Shown piece after piece: positions 31,170-31,203 of a DNA stretch of 31,203 bases. The stretch spans positions 1 to 31,203 of the forward strand of contig CAMQSH010000004.1 of assembly GCA_947036575.1 (NCBI GenBank). The letters are read 5' to 3'. The notes under the pieces were generated by a model that worked only from the letters and a program-made list of their open reading frames with translations, had not been told where the DNA came from and did not search any database. The translations under genes were made by a program, and so were the position numbers. Positions within the stretch are counted from its first letter, which is position 1. Each line of letters starts with the position of its first letter. This DNA is from an uncultured Brevinema sp. GTDB lineage: Bacteria > Spirochaetota > Brevinematia > Brevinematales > Brevinemataceae.

Positions 31170-31203
31170 ACTTTGCTAACTTAAATATAGTAAATACTTA
31201 AAG

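Overview
This window is AT-rich, uses the standard code with TGA as stop, and holds many lipoproteins with short lipobox signals. Its gene content is that of a host-associated fermenting bacterium living on mucin-type glycans, amino sugars and peptides. The lipoprotein style, an ankyrin lipoprotein and the base composition suggest a spirochaete (Brachyspira- or Brevinema-like). Fusobacteria cannot be excluded, and the placement is an inference without any database search.

Layout. 1-1777 (+): the end of a mannose/sorbose-type PTS operon (EIIB tail, EIIC, EIID), then a terminator and the C-terminal remnant of a DeoR-type repressor on the minus strand. 2139-7570: a peptide or murein-peptide group with a dipeptide epimerase-like enolase-superfamily enzyme, a broken ankyrin lipoprotein, a CocE/NonD-type serine hydrolase and, convergently, an oligopeptide-binding lipoprotein. 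7804-9465 (+): an unrecognised lipoprotein with an internal domain duplication. 9638-10923 (+): a sugar-binding lipoprotein pseudogene. 11113-12501 (+): a MalK/MsmK-type ABC ATPase with an intact PTS EIIB domain of the glucose/beta-glucoside superfamily fused to its C terminus. 12611-19150 (-): an operon of GH112 galactosyl-(1,3)-N-acetylhexosamine phosphorylase, sugar-binding lipoprotein, two permeases and a sulfatase without a signal peptide. 19892-22393 (+): two unrecognised genes of different codon use, bordered by palindromic DNA. 22594-28699 (-): a sialic-acid-type operon (NanA-like lyase, SSS symporter, YhcH/NanQ) extended by a mandelate-racemase-type dehydratase, a D-2-hydroxyacid dehydrogenase and a second DHDPS-family aldolase. 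28984-30636 (+): a divergent DeoR regulator and a ROK fructokinase-like gene with an in-frame stop. 30744-31132 (+): a broken unrecognised gene holding a perfect palindrome.

How it may work together (inference). The ABC system would import mucin-derived disaccharides, possibly sulfated. The cytosolic sulfatase would remove sulfate, and the GH112 enzyme would split the disaccharide with phosphate into galactose-1-phosphate and an N-acetylhexosamine. Sialic acid would enter through the sodium symporter. The ATPase-EIIB fusion is the standout. It keeps all ABC motifs and the EIIB phospho-cysteine with its two arginines, suggesting that ABC import is sensed or gated by PTS phosphorylation. Five loci are decayed (DeoR remnant, ankyrin lipoprotein, sugar-binding protein, ROK kinase, 3' terminal ORF), so the region is either undergoing reduction or carries homopolymer sequencing errors.
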